The notes: generated from the sequence alone by a model not told the origin. Positions 12,702 through 26,932 are shown, counted from the stretch's first letter. The stretch: DNA of 64,000 nucleotides from Paramecium pentaurelia (GCA_905183005.1 CAJJDO010000061.1:257338-321337); one strand, 5' to 3'. Numbers and translations are program-made.

Positions 12702-14225
12702 ATGATGAAGCTTCCTTAAAGTTATAGAGATCCAAAGATCTTCAATAATAAATATATTATTAAACAATAGATATCCTCTGGATCATTTGGTATAGTGTAT
12801 TTAGCATTCGATAAACATACAAGAGAAGAAGTTGCTGTAAAAGTAGAAAAGGAAGAAAATGAAGATGCAAGTTCTTTAGACAGGGAAATTGCTATTCTAA
12901 ATCGTCTTATTGGTGTGCCTGGAGTTCCTAAATTATATTGGAGTGGTTTTGAATAAGATTATAATGTTATTGTCATTCAACTACTAGGAAAGGATCTTAG
13001 TCATTATATTAAACAATATAAGAAATTGAGTCTCAAAACTGTATTGCAAATTACTCACTAATTATTGATTACTTTACAATAAGTTCATGAAAAAGGGGTT
13101 ATTCATAGAGATTTCAAACCTGAAAACATACTTACAGGATATCAATTAGATAATGGAATAATTTATTTGGTTGATTATGGAGTATCTAAAGTCTATATAG
13201 ATAATTAAGGAAAACATATGTATAATTTAAAAATCTATTTATATATTTTAGTCCATCTAAAGATAAAAAGTCTTTTATAGGTACAACCAGATATGCTTCA
13301 ATTGCTGCCCATCGAGGTCATGAGTTAGGTAGAAAGGATGATGTTGAGTCCATGTTCTATGTGATGATTTATCTCTTAAAAGGGTAGAGTGAACTTTTCA
13401 TATTATAGCAAATTGCCTTGGTAAAATTTACAAAATATTGGACATAGAGACAGAACTTCATTAGTTGGAGAAGTTAAAATGAAAACTGATATTGCAGAAC
13501 TTTGTAAAGAAATTCCTTCTGAATTTGCTGAAATTCTGAAGTAACAGCCTACTAAAACATAGTTATCTAAAAAAATTAGAATTTAAATCAGAGCCCGACT
13601 ATAAGTATATGAAATCTCTCATTCTTAAAGCTGCATCCAATAACCAAATTATTATGGATAAGGTTTTTGAATGGTCTGATCGTTCTACCAAAATTAAAGA
13701 TTAAATTATATGGGCTGTCTCTGAAGATAAACATAAACAATCTTCTTAAGCTATCTTAGGTTCAAATCATTTGTTAAAGCCTCCTGAAGTAAATAGATAA
13801 AATGGTGGAAGTCCTGTTAGAGCTGAATCTAAAAGAATGACTAGTACATCAATTTAGGGATCTATGTCATCTATGATTATTAAATATGTGCCTTCTTAGG
13901 TTGAGAATACAAGTATTAAAGATGAGAAAAGGTCTAGGAGTAAAAAAAGTAGGAAAAGCAAGAAAAGTGCCAAATCTTCAAAAAGATAATCAGTAGGTTT
14001 TCATAGTGGAATATAAATAATTGAGCCTAAGGATTAATATAGAGTAACATTAATGAACCTTATTCTCAGCGCTATAAAACCATTGATTCTACTTGGGGGT
14101 TTCATTAATATATGGATGAATTTAGTGGAGATGAAGATTCTTAGAAATTGTCTACAAAGTATCAATAATTGTAAGGAATGCCAGTCCATTTTAAAAATAT
14201 TCATAAACCTACTTCAAAATCATGA
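12702..14225 (+). CDS. Casein kinase 1 family protein kinase
   Basis: The ATG at 12702 lies only 41 bases after the previous stop. Four introns (13220-13251, 13384-13408, 13541-13562, 14044-14069) leave 1419 nt, or 472 residues. The kinase domain has the glycine loop (SSGSFGIVYLAF), the beta-3 Lys (VAVKVE), HRDFKPEN and VDYG in place of DFG. CK1 hallmarks are RYASIAAH in place of an APE motif, and RKDDVESMFYV. The tail is rich in Lys and Ser (KKSRKSKKSAK), a plausible nuclear targeting or regulatory segment, and ends near NIHKPTSKS. All residues needed for catalysis are present, so an active Ser/Thr kinase is expected. The last intron ends CAG. Confidence 0.88.
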
Positions 14226-14317
14226 AATTATAATAAGTAATTATTATTATTTATAAATTCTTAAGAATAATTTATTTTATGTATATAAATATTTCTTATT
14301 AACTAAATACTAAATTA

Positions 14318-14962
14318 ATGTATGCTAAATGGCGTAGGACTAGTTAACAAAAATATCCAGATCTTTCTTAACATTATAAAAACTAAATTATAACAAGAAG
14401 ACGTTCATGTTATTGTGATAATTGTGGTAAACTAAGTTAATTTTAACAAATTCATTAAAATAACGGATGGGTGCCATTGTAAATTTAAATTGATGAATCT
14501 AAGAAAGAAATAGAATAATAGAAAACATAGAGTGATGAAAAATAATAAATCAGTAAGAATTCAAGAACTATGTCTACATCAATTAGTCAAGCACCTTCAT
14601 TTTATAAAAATTAAGACTAAAAGCCTAGACGTAATAGTTGTAATTGTTAAGAATGTGGGTCAATGTCATAATTTCAAATTCAACATAAAGATGTCCCATT
14701 TAAAAAATAGAAAAAATCTAGAAAACTTTTTGTAATAAAAAGGAAAAATTTAACACATAGTCGAACAATCCAACTAGAATAAATGTAAAGTAGAAGTAGG
14801 ATTGATCCAAAATAATTGATTTAATAAAAAAATTAAATGATGAGTTTAAGACATATAGATATTTAACATAGAAGACTTAGAACTGAATGCATGAGTTTAA
14901 GTTAGATTGTTCTTCCTGCAATCAAAGACTTCTCATGCAGATAGATTAAAAAGTAATTGTGA
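14318..14962 (+). CDS. CxCxxCG-motif protein A
   Basis: This is an uninterrupted 215-codon frame from the ATG at 14318 to TGA 14960-14962. The protein is basic and Gln/Ser-rich. It carries two copies of a short motif, RRRSCYCDNCGKL near residue 30 and RRNSCNCQECGSM near residue 105. Each has three cysteines in a CxCxxCG pattern preceded by Arg-rich residues. Three cysteines per motif suggests metal or disulphide clusters made by pairing motifs within or between chains, but that is inference. I recognise no known family. The next gene, 34 bases downstream, is a paralogue with the same motif. Confidence 0.72.
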
Positions 14963-14996
14963 AACGATTAAATATATATTATAAAACTATTTTTTA

Positions 14997-15734
14997 ATGC
15001 TGATCATAAAATAATAACGAAATCTTCTACGTAAAACAACTCTAAAATAATAATTCATTCCATCATCCCCATAAACATAAAGAAGAGCAAGTTGTTATTG
15101 TGATTAATGTGGCAAACTTACACATCTCTAATCACTATTCTTCAACACACCATTAACAGTTCAGTAACATCTTAAGTCTGATCAATAAACATCTCTTAAG
15201 TTAACATAAATCAGAAAATAAATATCAACTAGTTTTCATTTATATAATCCATAAAAGATGGAAATGCAAAAAAGAATAAAAAGAAGAAAGAGTTGTAATT
15301 GTAATCTATGTGGAAATCAAACAACCTTTCATTAAACAACAAATTATAAGATACCTAAAAGATAGGCAATACATTAAGACTCATATAGAAATTTCATCAT
15401 TAAAAAATAACTTGGCAGAGTCTTTAAAGAAATATCAGACCATAATTTAATTGAATAATCAACAATAACTTCTCGTTCTAATAGAGATGCAAAACTTAAA
15501 TGTAATTGTAAATCCCCTTTGCTAATTAAACATGAGATGTCAAGAAAAGGAAGAGCAATATAAAAATTTTATGAATCAAAAGCTTTCTTGTAATCAATAG
15601 ACCTTAGAAGATAAAAAACAGAAAAGTCTCCTCCAGAAGGAAAGCTAATCAAACCTTATCATAAACTATCAAAGTATTCTAAGACTTCAGATAAATTAAT
15701 GCCTTTAATAAGATTTAAATCAACTTTGAATTGA
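14997..15734 (+). CDS. CxCxxCG-motif protein B, tandem paralogue
   Basis: This is an uninterrupted 246-codon frame from the ATG at 14997 to TGA 15732-15734. It shares the motif of the preceding gene: RRASCYCDQCGKL near residue 34 and RRKSCNCNLCGNQ near 100. A third degenerate copy (KLKCNCKSP) lies near 170. The remainder is basic, with many Lys/Arg and Gln, and no membrane segment or signal peptide. The spacing between motifs is similar to that of the neighbour while the intervening sequence has diverged, which fits an old tandem duplication. Function is unknown. Confidence 0.72.
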
Positions 15735-16395
15735 TTATATATTATTAGTTTAATAAATTATTTTATATTAATTAATATATAAGGTTAGCTTTTATATTAA
15801 ACTAACAACATATTTCATATTTACTATTATTATTAATCAATAAAGCAAACTATACAGTTATGATGAATCAGGAATCTATAATATAGTCTAAAATAGTATT
15901 CTCTTATATCATGCAAATTTAAAAATTATGTATAAAGATAAATAGATTCGTTATATATTTTTAATTATAGTCTAATTTAATTATATAGATTAATATTGTA
16001 TAATAGAATGAATTCATATTTAATATTATATTTATTTATTATATGGTAAATATAAAAGATTTAGAAAGTGAACATTATGTATGGTGTGAATATTTTAGCA
16101 AATTTTAGAAAAATAACTTGCAAAAATTATTTAATAATTATTAATAATACCAAATAAATAAAATAAATAAATAGATATTCATTAAAAATTATATTCACTT
16201 CAATAATTGATTATAATTAATAAAAATGAGATATTTAATGGATTTCTGGAGAGAGATTAATATTAATATTACAAAATATTAATAATTTTTATCATCTTTG
16301 CATAACTCTAAATAACCTAACTCTTTTACATTTATTGATTAAAATATAAAAGACTATATGTATGTACTTTATATAATTAATTATTTTTTTAATTA
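15735..16395. other. Intergenic, no gene seen
   Basis: About 660 bases of very AT-rich sequence lie upstream of the ELP1 pseudogene. Several short frames occur but none has coding character. A former promoter of the pseudogene would lie here. Confidence 0.45.
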
Positions 16396-19300
16396 ATGAA
16401 AGAAACATAAATACAATGTTAATAAAATGAAATTTAACAACCATTAGCATTTACTTTTGATGAGTTATCAAAAGTCTTGTATGTTATTGATAAGGAATCC
16501 AATATTATCAAATATGAATACAATAATAAATAACTTAATGTATTTAATAAAATTATTATTAGATTTAAACTACTTACTTACAAATTAGAATCATAAATTC
16601 AGAATAATTCGTAAATTTTGTCTTTCCAATATTTAATGGAGAATGATCAATTAATTATAGTTTATAGATGGAGCTAAAATTAAAGTATATAAAGAGGATG
16701 CAGAAGTAATTGGATAATTTGAATGTGAATTATTGGGAGCAGCATGGAATCCTAATCAAGAATAATTGGTAGTTGTTTGTGGAGATGGGAAAATGGTTAG
16801 TTTTGATATACAATTAGAACCAACTAAGGAAATAAATATAGAAGGAATTTTTGATCAATTAGTTTGAATCTCATTTAAAAATGATGGAAAAGTATAAGTT
16901 TATATTATTATATATTAGTATTTTTCATTAAATTATGCAATTAAGGATTGTAGAATATGTGAAACTTATGATGTATAATTAGAGAAATTCAGAAGTCCAA
17001 GTTAATCAGATCCTGAAGGAGGATTAGTATAAGCAATATTTGAAAAGCCTAGAAATCTTGTAAATACAGTTTCATGGTAACCTAATAGTTAATTTATTGC
17101 TGGTATTTAAGAGAAATAAGTGATATTTTGGGAGAAGAATGGATTGAGACATTTAGAATTCAATATATATTCGAAGAGTCTAAAAATGTAAAATGGAGTC
17201 CAGATGGAATAATTTTGGCAATTTAACAAGACAATAAAATAACAGTTTATTTAAGATAGAATTATAAATGGTATTCAAAAAGATCATTTAAATTTGAGAA
17301 ATTAATTGATTATACATTTATTGAGAATAATACTTTAGTAGTATTTAATGATAACAATATGAATATCTTTTGGTTAAATTATCATATTAATAATACATCA
17401 ATTGGTTTATCAACTGACTATGATACTCTATTAGTAAGTGATTATAAAAAGGGAATTATTTCACCACCTTTATCTTATTATTAATTAAAAGTGGTGGAAC
17501 TTTGAGTATTTTTGATATTGTTAATTAATTGGGTAAAGTCAAATTAAATATTGATTGTGCTCATAAATTGATTTGTTATACAGATTAATAAAAGGATGTT
17601 ATTTTTTGTCATACAATTTTTATAGTACATGAGACAGAAAGTGATAAAATAGTTGATGTTACTATTTCACCAACTTTTGAGATTATAAATAAATAGAGAA
17701 AAGAGTTCTCTTAATCAACATAATTTCAGCATTGACTAAAAAGGGAGATTAAATAATATTACATTCAAGATTTGGAGAAAAGTTTATTTATGATTAATCA
17801 TAAGAAGAAAGTTTAAATGAATTTGATTTGGCAAATAAAGAATAAAATGTATATGATATCAAAATCTAATAACATAATGAATGGCTTGCTTGTTTGAAAT
17901 CAAATAGTAGATTAACATTAAACAATTTATTAGTTTCTAATGAATGTACATCATTTGCATTTTTTGATCATTTTCTAGCGTTTACTATTAACGCAACTGA
18001 TCAATTCCATAATCTATATATACTAGATCTTCATAAGCCTATAACAATTGATAAAAAAAGTTTGAGTAATAGTAATATTGAGAGAGGTGCTAAAAATTTT
18101 AGCCATTGTTTCCTAGATAGACTTATTGTTTTAAATTCCAAGAGGCAATTTAGAAACAACAGCTCCAAGAGTTATGGCATTACATTTATGCAAATAATTA
18201 TATGATAATAAACAATATAAAACTTGTTTTGAAAATATTAGAAAAAATAAACTAGATATGAATCTAATGTTTGATTTCTCTGGAGAAATCATATTTAAAT
18301 CATAGAATAATTATCAGAATAATATCTATAACTCTTTATTCAATCTCTAAATAATGAAATAAGTTTTGAACTTCCATATGTATTGACAGCTTAACAGTAC
18401 AAACATCAAAAAGTGTTAATAGTTGATAAAACTTTGGGAACATCCAAATTATGTCTGTTAAAAATTGATTGACAATATGAACGAATAATTTATATCTTTG
18501 AATTTAGGGAAACTCATATTCTGACTATAGTAACAGCTATGTTAAAGAAAGAGCCTAGTGAAGTAGAAGAAGCTTTATTGAAGACTTTGAAACTGAAACA
18601 AATGGAACAGTATCATGAAGATGAACCTCCTCATTTGAACCCAGAAACTCATAAACCTTATAAGTATTGAATTCATTATTATAATAATAGAAAGCATCAT
18701 AAAATTAAGTCTGAGTAAGTCTTGGAATATATTTGTTGGTTAGCAAATACTAATAAAATGTTTGAGGTTGCTTTAGGAACTTATGATTTTGATTTGGTCA
18801 AATAAGTAACATAATTCACATTGAAGGATCCTAAAGAATATTTACCAATTTTGGAACGATATTCATAAATAAAAGATCCTATTGATATGAAATCCACTAT
18901 CCATATTGAATTAAAGAATTATGATAAGGCTATTAAAGTATTATCAGAAGGAAATGAGGAATAGAAATAAAAATCTATTGAATTAATAAGAAAATAAAAC
19001 AGATTTAGAATAGCATTGGAAGTATATAGAAATGATTAAGAAATGATGAAAAAAGTAAAGGAAGGTTTAGGAGTTTATTTAAATAATTAAAAGTAATATC
19101 ATTAAGCATCTTTGGCTTATGAAAGTGCTGGATTGTATGTAAAAGTAGTTTAAGCATCTTCTGAAATATTAGATACTAAAAGAATATTAACTTTTGATCC
19201 AAAAGAAGATTATTTAAAAAATTATAATTAGATTTTATTAGCAGCTGGAAGTTGGAAGGATTGTGGATAAATTTAAGAATATTTAAAGAATTATGAATAA

Positions 19301-19976
19301 GCTATTCATTATTATTGTAAAGCAGAGGAATGAGAATGTGTAGCTTAATGTTTAAGACATTAATAAATAAATATGATGATCATTTATAATTAGCATTCTC
19401 TTTAAAAGTGAATCATCTATTAAATTAACAAAATTTATTCATTTAAAAATTAGAGAAATTTAAGAATTGTTTAAGAATAGAATAAAGAACATGGAATATT
19501 AGCACCATCTTAAATAAATGCTGATTTTGATTAGATGAGTGATGTAAGTTGGAAATCAGGAATGTCAAAGTCTTCTTACACTATGTCTGTGACTACAGGA
19601 GTTAGAAAGAGAAAACCTAAGGAGAAATCATTTTTGAATAGAAATAGCAAAGAAGGTTCTCTTGTAGAAGAAGAATATTTAATTGAATTTCTAAAGGATA
19701 TATAAACAAAAAGTACAGATTTAATTAGTATATTATTATATTTATTTAGATTCAATCAAAAAATTTTTAAATTATTTGATTTTCTTTAATCAACCTAAGT
19801 TATCTCTAGAATTGTCAACAAAAAGTAAAGAATATTTAAATACAATTAAACCTGAAATTAAGAATTTATTATAATAAAAATTTGAAGAATAGAATTAATA
19901 AGCAATTGATTTGTATCCATACAAATCTGTTGTGCCTAATGAATTTAATCAAGCTTTAGATGATTTAATTAAATGA
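16396..19976 (+). pseudogene. Decayed ELP1 (Elongator subunit 1) gene
   Basis: Segments along 3.5 kb match ELP1/IKI3, the scaffold of the Elongator tRNA-modification complex, in the expected order. They include WEKNGLRHLEF, ISPPLSYYQ, RGNLETTAPRVMAL, VALGTYDFDLV, DPKEYLPIL and EEEYLIEFL. They fall in different frames, and introns cannot join them all. There are in-frame TGAs at 16865-16867 and at 19331-19333, the latter at a Trp-like position (CKAEE-stop-EC). Frames shift near 16660, 17170, 17490 and 18140 with no plausible intron, and the 3' end is more scrambled. At least one true intron (27 nt, in HKPYK/KHHK) survives. I infer that this is a recently dead duplicate and that an intact copy exists elsewhere. 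Assembly errors confined to this locus are the alternative. Confidence 0.8.
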
Positions 19977-19989
19977 TGATATTTATTGA

Positions 19990-22900
19990 TCATTTCATAA
20001 AGGAAACATGATTTTCATATTTTATTGTCTATGTATTAGGAGGTGCAAGTGATGAATCTGTACTAAAAACCCATTTAATCATATTGTTTTATCTTAATTC
20101 CATCATATCTCCTAAATTGATTCCTATTGTCCATGTAGAATAACCACAAGTCTCAAAATTATTAAGGTATGTTCTTGCTGGGATTATGACATCAACCTAT
20201 TATTCAAAATTAGGAACTGTATCAGAATCATAACCACTACTATTAACAACTTATTGATTCATGATTTTTTCAAGGGATTCTATACGTTTTTATGATAAGG
20301 CTTAAAATTTATTTAATTTTTCAGTTATATCCTAAGCTAATACATTCATTTGTCTCTTTTTAAAGACTTTCCACTTTAAAATAATTATTTATCATATATA
20401 CCCTTTATTATGAGAAATTCTAAAATGGATTTTATGATTCTTTTAACCATTAATACATTAATTTCAAAACACCTTTATTTCTATTCAACACATCAACGAA
20501 AGCTTTTTGAAAAGCCAATTTAGTACATATCTATATAATGTATTATAATAAACTATACCTTAATTATATAATCAAACATAATTGATGTATAATACCAATA
20601 ACCTAAGTTATCTTTCATAGCAGAAATAAATGCTTCAGCTACCAAAGTTAACTAAATTAAAATTTATATATACTCTTTATTCTATATATGCATCATCAAT
20701 TTCACCTATACCTCTAAGTACAATTAATGTTGTTTTTAAATCTTTTTCATCACAATCCTTCATATGTTCATAAAGTGTTTATACAACAGATAGACTTTGA
20801 TCCCATGGATTATTATTTAGTTTTATATATTTTTATATTGCTTCTTTTAATGCCAATCTTGGTTATCTTGCAAATGTAGAACTTAATAGTCTTTTAAAAA
20901 GTTAAGGATCATCTAACATGCATAATTCGTCATCATCTTAATAAATTAATTAATTAAGAGCCATAACTATGTAAGAATAATCTATAAATAGATTATCAAA
21001 TTTTAGATTATCTTACTATTGTAAAATTTATGGATTTTATTATATTTATTCATTTCTAATATATTATTTGTTAATCTTAAGTAATTTTTATTCTACATTA
21101 GGATCTGTAATTTCAATATATCCAGCTCCAACAGGAGGTTCATCTAAAAAGTATAGAAAGATTCTTCCTACACCTTTTAATTCTCTTAAATAAGTTTTAC
21201 TGAAATCATGTAATGATAATTAATAGATTATCCTTTAGATTTAATCTGAATTTTTTCTATTTTAAATATAATGAATCATAGATTATGTAAGTTAAATTAA
21301 GTTACTTTTTTATTTAAATTCTTTATATGAAGTATATTTTTCATTGTCTATAAGACATTTGATGGCATCATTAATTAATCCACCAATAATGACTCTCATA
21401 TCTTGAATAGGATTTTGTAGAATTAATTCATTGAGAACATCAATATTTTATATAGAAATCAAAAATTCATTTGCTAATTGAACTGAATTTCTAGTTATTT
21501 ATTTTAATTTTTCTAAATATCTTGGTACAAATTATCCTCTCTCTTGAAAACGTATAACAACAGTAAGAAAATATTATAAACAAAATCTACCAATATGAAT
21601 TTAAGAACCTTCATCTAATAAAGCACAACTAAATTCAAAAAATGCTTCATCAAACATAACCTAACTAATTTAAAATTTAATATTGTCTATTAATATTTCA
21701 TCATTTTATTTTTCATTTTTATTATTATTAAAAAACCATCTTAATTCCTAATCATTTTTTAATGGTTTACCATTTTCATCAAAATAAGTCTTACGTTCAT
21801 AAAATAACATATAAGCATTTTTAGATCTACTTAATAATTAATTAGTTCTGCCTTTATCATCATTACCAAATGCTTCAGTTGCCAAATCTCCAAATTCAAA
21901 AGGTTTAACAAGAATATCATTAAATTCATACCATTTATTAGTTTATGCATCTTTGATTAATGAATAGTAATGTCCATGATCAGCTGTACCTACATGAATA
22001 ATTACTCCTCTTAAATGATAATCATAATATTCATCTGAATATTCAGTTACAATAGGTCTATCAGCATCTTCAGTATCTTGATAATCTTATTTTTATAAGT
22101 ATTCTTTAGTAAATTATTTCATATTCAATTAAGTTGGAAATTCATAATAATCATTTAATTTGAATTTCTATTATGTTTCATAATTAAATTCAAAACGTTT
22201 TAATACCATAATCAATACATTTGGTAATTATTTAATACAAACTCTCATTAAAGCAGGAACTTTTTTTTCACATTTTTCACACATATATGCATTATCACCT
22301 TCAAGCATTTCACCATCAGTCATCATTTTCATAGATTCATAAATATTCTTTTTATTTTTTACTTACAATGAAAGAGCTAAGAATAATTCTTCTCTTGAAG
22401 ATTAATGTTAACATCCTTTACTTATAAATTCTGTACTCATAAATCCACCAAAACTTTTAGGTACAATCATATCTCTTTTTAATGGTTTAAGTTCTAATTC
22501 TAATTTATCCATAAGTTATAAAAAGAATTCATCTACATCCATTTATTCATAAAAATTAATTGGTTTATAATTTGGACCTAGTACACTACAAAAATTAGTA
22601 GGATCATAGAATTATTTTTATGAATTTTTTAATGCAGAAAGTAATAATTAAAATTGATATGCAATTGTCTATTATCCTTATTCAAGATTTAGAGATAAAA
22701 TACTTTCTCTGAAATTAGGTAAAGTAAATAATTATTACATTAATGAATTCATATAACAAATACATCCTAAATTACGTAAACCAACAAAACCAGTTTAACT
22801 CTTACTCTATTATGTTTATACTATATTCCAATTTGTATTTGAACTTGTTCTCCAAAAAGCACAAGAAAAATACTATTCAAAAATTAACATCAATTTCTAA

Positions 22901-25900
22901 TTTGCAAATAATTTTTAAACTATTTCATAACCTGCTTTTCTTGTATCTTAACTTTATAAAGTTTTTTTATTTAATTAAAATAGACTATTAATTATAGAAT
23001 CAGCTAATGATTCATTTGTTGTAATCATTAATAATGATTCTTAACATTTTGTTACTAATATACAAATCAATCTGAAAGCCTATAATAATATTTTCTCTGT
23101 TTCCTCCTCTTATAAAAAACTAATCACTATTTCTGGTAATCTTTAAGTAATTCTTGTTAAATCATTATTATTAGTCTATTCTAAAACTCCAGCATATAAT
23201 TCCAAATATTATTCAGCTTAATTTTTTAATTTCATAACATCTTATAAATTCTCACCTAAATTCTAAAAATGTTTATGTAAAGGCTTTAAATCAATTAATT
23301 ATTAACACAAAGTTTTTCTAATTTAAGGATCAATCAATTATATTAAACTTTTTATCATTTATTAAATATCTCCTACATTCTCAGTCGAAGCTATTTTAAA
23401 ATTATTTTAAAGAAAACTCTATATTGAAGATGGATCTTAGTATACTTTATTTTCAATTTTTTACAATGCATATATTATATATTTCACACATTTCCTATTG
23501 ATTTCTTAATCCTTAATGTTGCATATCCCTATAATTTTTGCTATCTATGCATAACATTTCAAATTGAATAAATTAGTAAACTCATTTTCTTACCTTTTCA
23601 GATAATAATTAATAATACTCTAACAACCTTTTGTCTTTAAAAAATTTTAACCTACATTCCTATCTTATTATATCATTGTCTCATAGATTTATAAACAATA
23701 TAATAATTTTTTATTACAATTAAAATACAATATTTTACTCCATGAATCCTCATCAGATCCTCCTTTATCCAATCTATCTTTTATTTATTTATTTTAAGGC
23801 ATTAATGTTAATACTTCCCATATATCTTCATAATTCTCTGATTATAATAAATCAAATAATATTTCTGATAATTCTGTATTACTACTTAAATTTGCCTTAA
23901 ATTTACGAATACTTAAACATAATGAATTCATATTCTAACTAATATTTTATAAAATAATATCTGGTTTATCTCTAGATTTAGATTCCTCAAATAAACTAAT
24001 TGTTAAATCTTCTTCATTATCTTAATTAACCTTCATATCATGATTAGCCAAAAACATATCAAAATCTTATTGATTGAAATTATATAATTAATTCAAATGT
24101 TTTCTTACTGCTAATAAAGTAGAATTAGAAGGTAAGGATACTTCTTTCAATGTTTTATCATCCTTACCTATTTAAACTTAGAATTTTGTAAAAGTAATTG
24201 CAGGACTACTTGTATTAAAATATTATTTCCCTTCTATTCCAGTTACTAGATCTTTAAGACATTTAATCACATTTTAAATTTAAACTTAATTATTTGATTA
24301 TTTCAATGCTTCTTTACATTTCATAAGTAGTGAGTTCCACATTTACAATTTCTATTCTACTTAATTAGCTTTCTCTGTTCTCATATGTAATTATAAAAGT
24401 GTTTATATAGCTTAATCTGAATCTGGATAATTAAAGGCTACATCAAAAAAGAAATTGATTCCAACAATTTAATCATATTTTAAAATTCTTATTTAAGATT
24501 TTTAACAATTTATTGATCCATTTTTTTAATTTAATTACATAAAGTACTTTTCTATACTTTTATAACATAATTTTATTGGATAATTAATATTACAGAATAT
24601 ATTTTTGAATAAATCTTCTTTTACTCTAAATCCACCTTTTACTAAGAAATCTAACATAGGATTACGATCTGTTTCATGAATAGGATTAATTATTAATATA
24701 TTCCATAATTTCTTAAAATTTTCAAGTGAAAATTCATACTTTTTTGGACTTGCAGCTATATACTCAAGAAAATCCATTTTATATTGTATACGTTAAGCAT
24801 GTGCCACTTTACCACTTAATATAGTGAAACAATCTTAACAATTACTTACATTAGCTCTATAAACTTCAAGATTTCTAATAATTAGATCTATCATTTAATG
24901 TTCTTTCATAATTTTATTAAGATTATCTTCTGAAGAAGAACCTCCCAAATAAACTTATACTTATCCATAACTTTCAATTATTTTTTAAAGAATATGTAAA
25001 CATTATGGGAATGAAATACTTCTTCTTAAATTTTCCAAACATAATTATTAATATTAATATTACTCACGATCTTATTTTAAACATTATATAAATCCACTCA
25101 TTAAAGGTTCAAGCAAATTAGAATTCAATTCACTTTTATCTTATAATAAATCCCACATCAAATTTAAAGATTAAATCCCTTTTTTACTCTTAGGTATATT
25201 TTTAAAAGCACTTAAAGTGAAATCTTTCATAAAATTAATCAAATTTAGATCAATTTCTTTTTAATTCAAATTTACCAATTTTTAAAAAATCATATCCATT
25301 TATTCATGATTCATTACTCTTGCAATATCACTTATTACTTCATATACACTCTAAGCTTCTGTTTCATGTCTCATTTAACTTGCTTCCCATAATTATTCTA
25401 TATCTTTTATACTTGAATTCACTTGTTCAACCATAAATCTCAAAATTGGTGCAGCTCTCTTAAATACTTCTGCATGTCCAGCTTCTTATAGAAGGATATC
25501 AAAAACTTTCTCCTCTTAAAGGAATTTACCTAATCTATCTGGATTGAAATAATTGCTCATTACATTTTGATACATCATTGAAGATTTAGAAGTTGTTACT
25601 TTGTCTATTATTTCTGTTAATTCTTTAACACCTTTTATTTTCTTCTCTAATATAGATGATTTTATTAAAGTGATAGCTAATTTAATCTCTGTACCTTCAC
25701 ATTCTTAAGATATATTAAGAATAGATGAGAATTGTTATGGAATCAATTTAAAAATCTAAAATACAGGATTTAGATTAGATTCCTTAAGATCATTATTTGT
25801 CAATTGATGTAATCTATTGATTATCATATCTTTCATTTTTAATAACCATTCTTATTTAATTTAGTTCGTAGGAAAGCTCCTATATATACCTTCCACTAAG

Positions 25901-26751
25901 GGTAATATATTCTTAATTATTCCAAAAGGCACTTTTTATTTGGCCTCACCTTCTCCATGTTACCAAGTGATCAAATTCTCTATTACTTATAAACCATTGC
26001 TATCTTAAAAATATTTAAAGAATCCCTATTAGAAATTTTAGGTGTGTCTATCAGAAATGGAATACATCTTTAATAGTTATTATTCATTATTCATAAAATA
26101 TCTTTTACATCTTGATCCTCCTCCATTGAATATTTTAGTAAGGGTATCAAACATCTCAGGATGACATGATACTAAACAAGTGTCTAAATGAAAATAATAA
26201 ATGAGAGGATGTGCTTGAATGCCTTGAATATATATATTGATTTTTTCCAAAATCCTATTTGCCCAAAAGATGAAGAATCGTATGAAAGCCTCTATTAGAT
26301 CTGTAGTCATTTTAAATTCTCCCTGAGTATATTATTACTATTCTTGCATCACACTATCAATAAGTAAATAGAGTTCTCCTCTCACAAATTGACAGACATC
26401 CTATGCTTCAACATTGGCAAAATCGCTTACTATTAACTTCTGCATTTTCTCAATGACTTATTGAATGTGATCCACCTCTTTAGCTATATAGAATTCTCTA
26501 ACAGCACTCTTCTAAGCACCTGTATAAAGTTCAGTATGTGATCTAAAATACACGACCCTTCCTACTTTCAGTTTATGAGTCTCATCATATTTCTAGCTCC
26601 ATCCATCGTATTAAACAGTGATCAAATCAGATGTTAGATTGATCACTTTACACATACGCCAACTACTATAATTATCATAAGCGTCTGCATATTGTCCTAT
26701 TGTAAATTATGGACTTGTATTTTTTATATGCTGAATTAGTTCTGCAAACAT
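19990..26751 (-). CDS. Giant USP9X/USP34-type deubiquitinase
   Basis: The ATG is at 26751 and the TGA at 19992-19990. Three introns near the 3' end (22, 28 and 28 nt) keep the frame, giving about 2,200 residues. The first 100 residues look like a Tudor/chromo-barrel module (WRMCKVINLTSDLITVQYDGW). About 1,200 residues of helical repeats follow. The USP domain then has GLRNLGCICYMNSLMQQ (Cys codon near 22756), a CEKCEKK zinc ribbon and TADHGHYYSLIKD, then NAYMLFYER and a long helical C-terminus. Catalytic Cys and His are present. The usual Thr before the Cys is Ile. The gene ends 13 bases from the ELP1 pseudogene. I checked the N-terminus, the catalytic region and the 3' kilobase closely; the middle was only sampled. 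Confidence 0.82.
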
Positions 26752-26932
26752 GTTTAAATATAATATATAGATTATACTTTATAAATAAAAAATTAGGATC
26801 CTAATAACTAATTATAAGTTATGTTACTATATTGATAATTTTTCTTAGAGTAGCTACAAATATAACTTAAATTACTCTAGAATATATAAGGATTTTTGGA
26901 ATATAAAATAATTTTCATAATAACTATTCTAA

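Noticed and set aside
16396..19976. ELP1 as a functional gene with many introns
   Set aside because: Several frame changes fall inside conserved blocks with no GT...AG pair of suitable length, and TGAs interrupt conserved segments.
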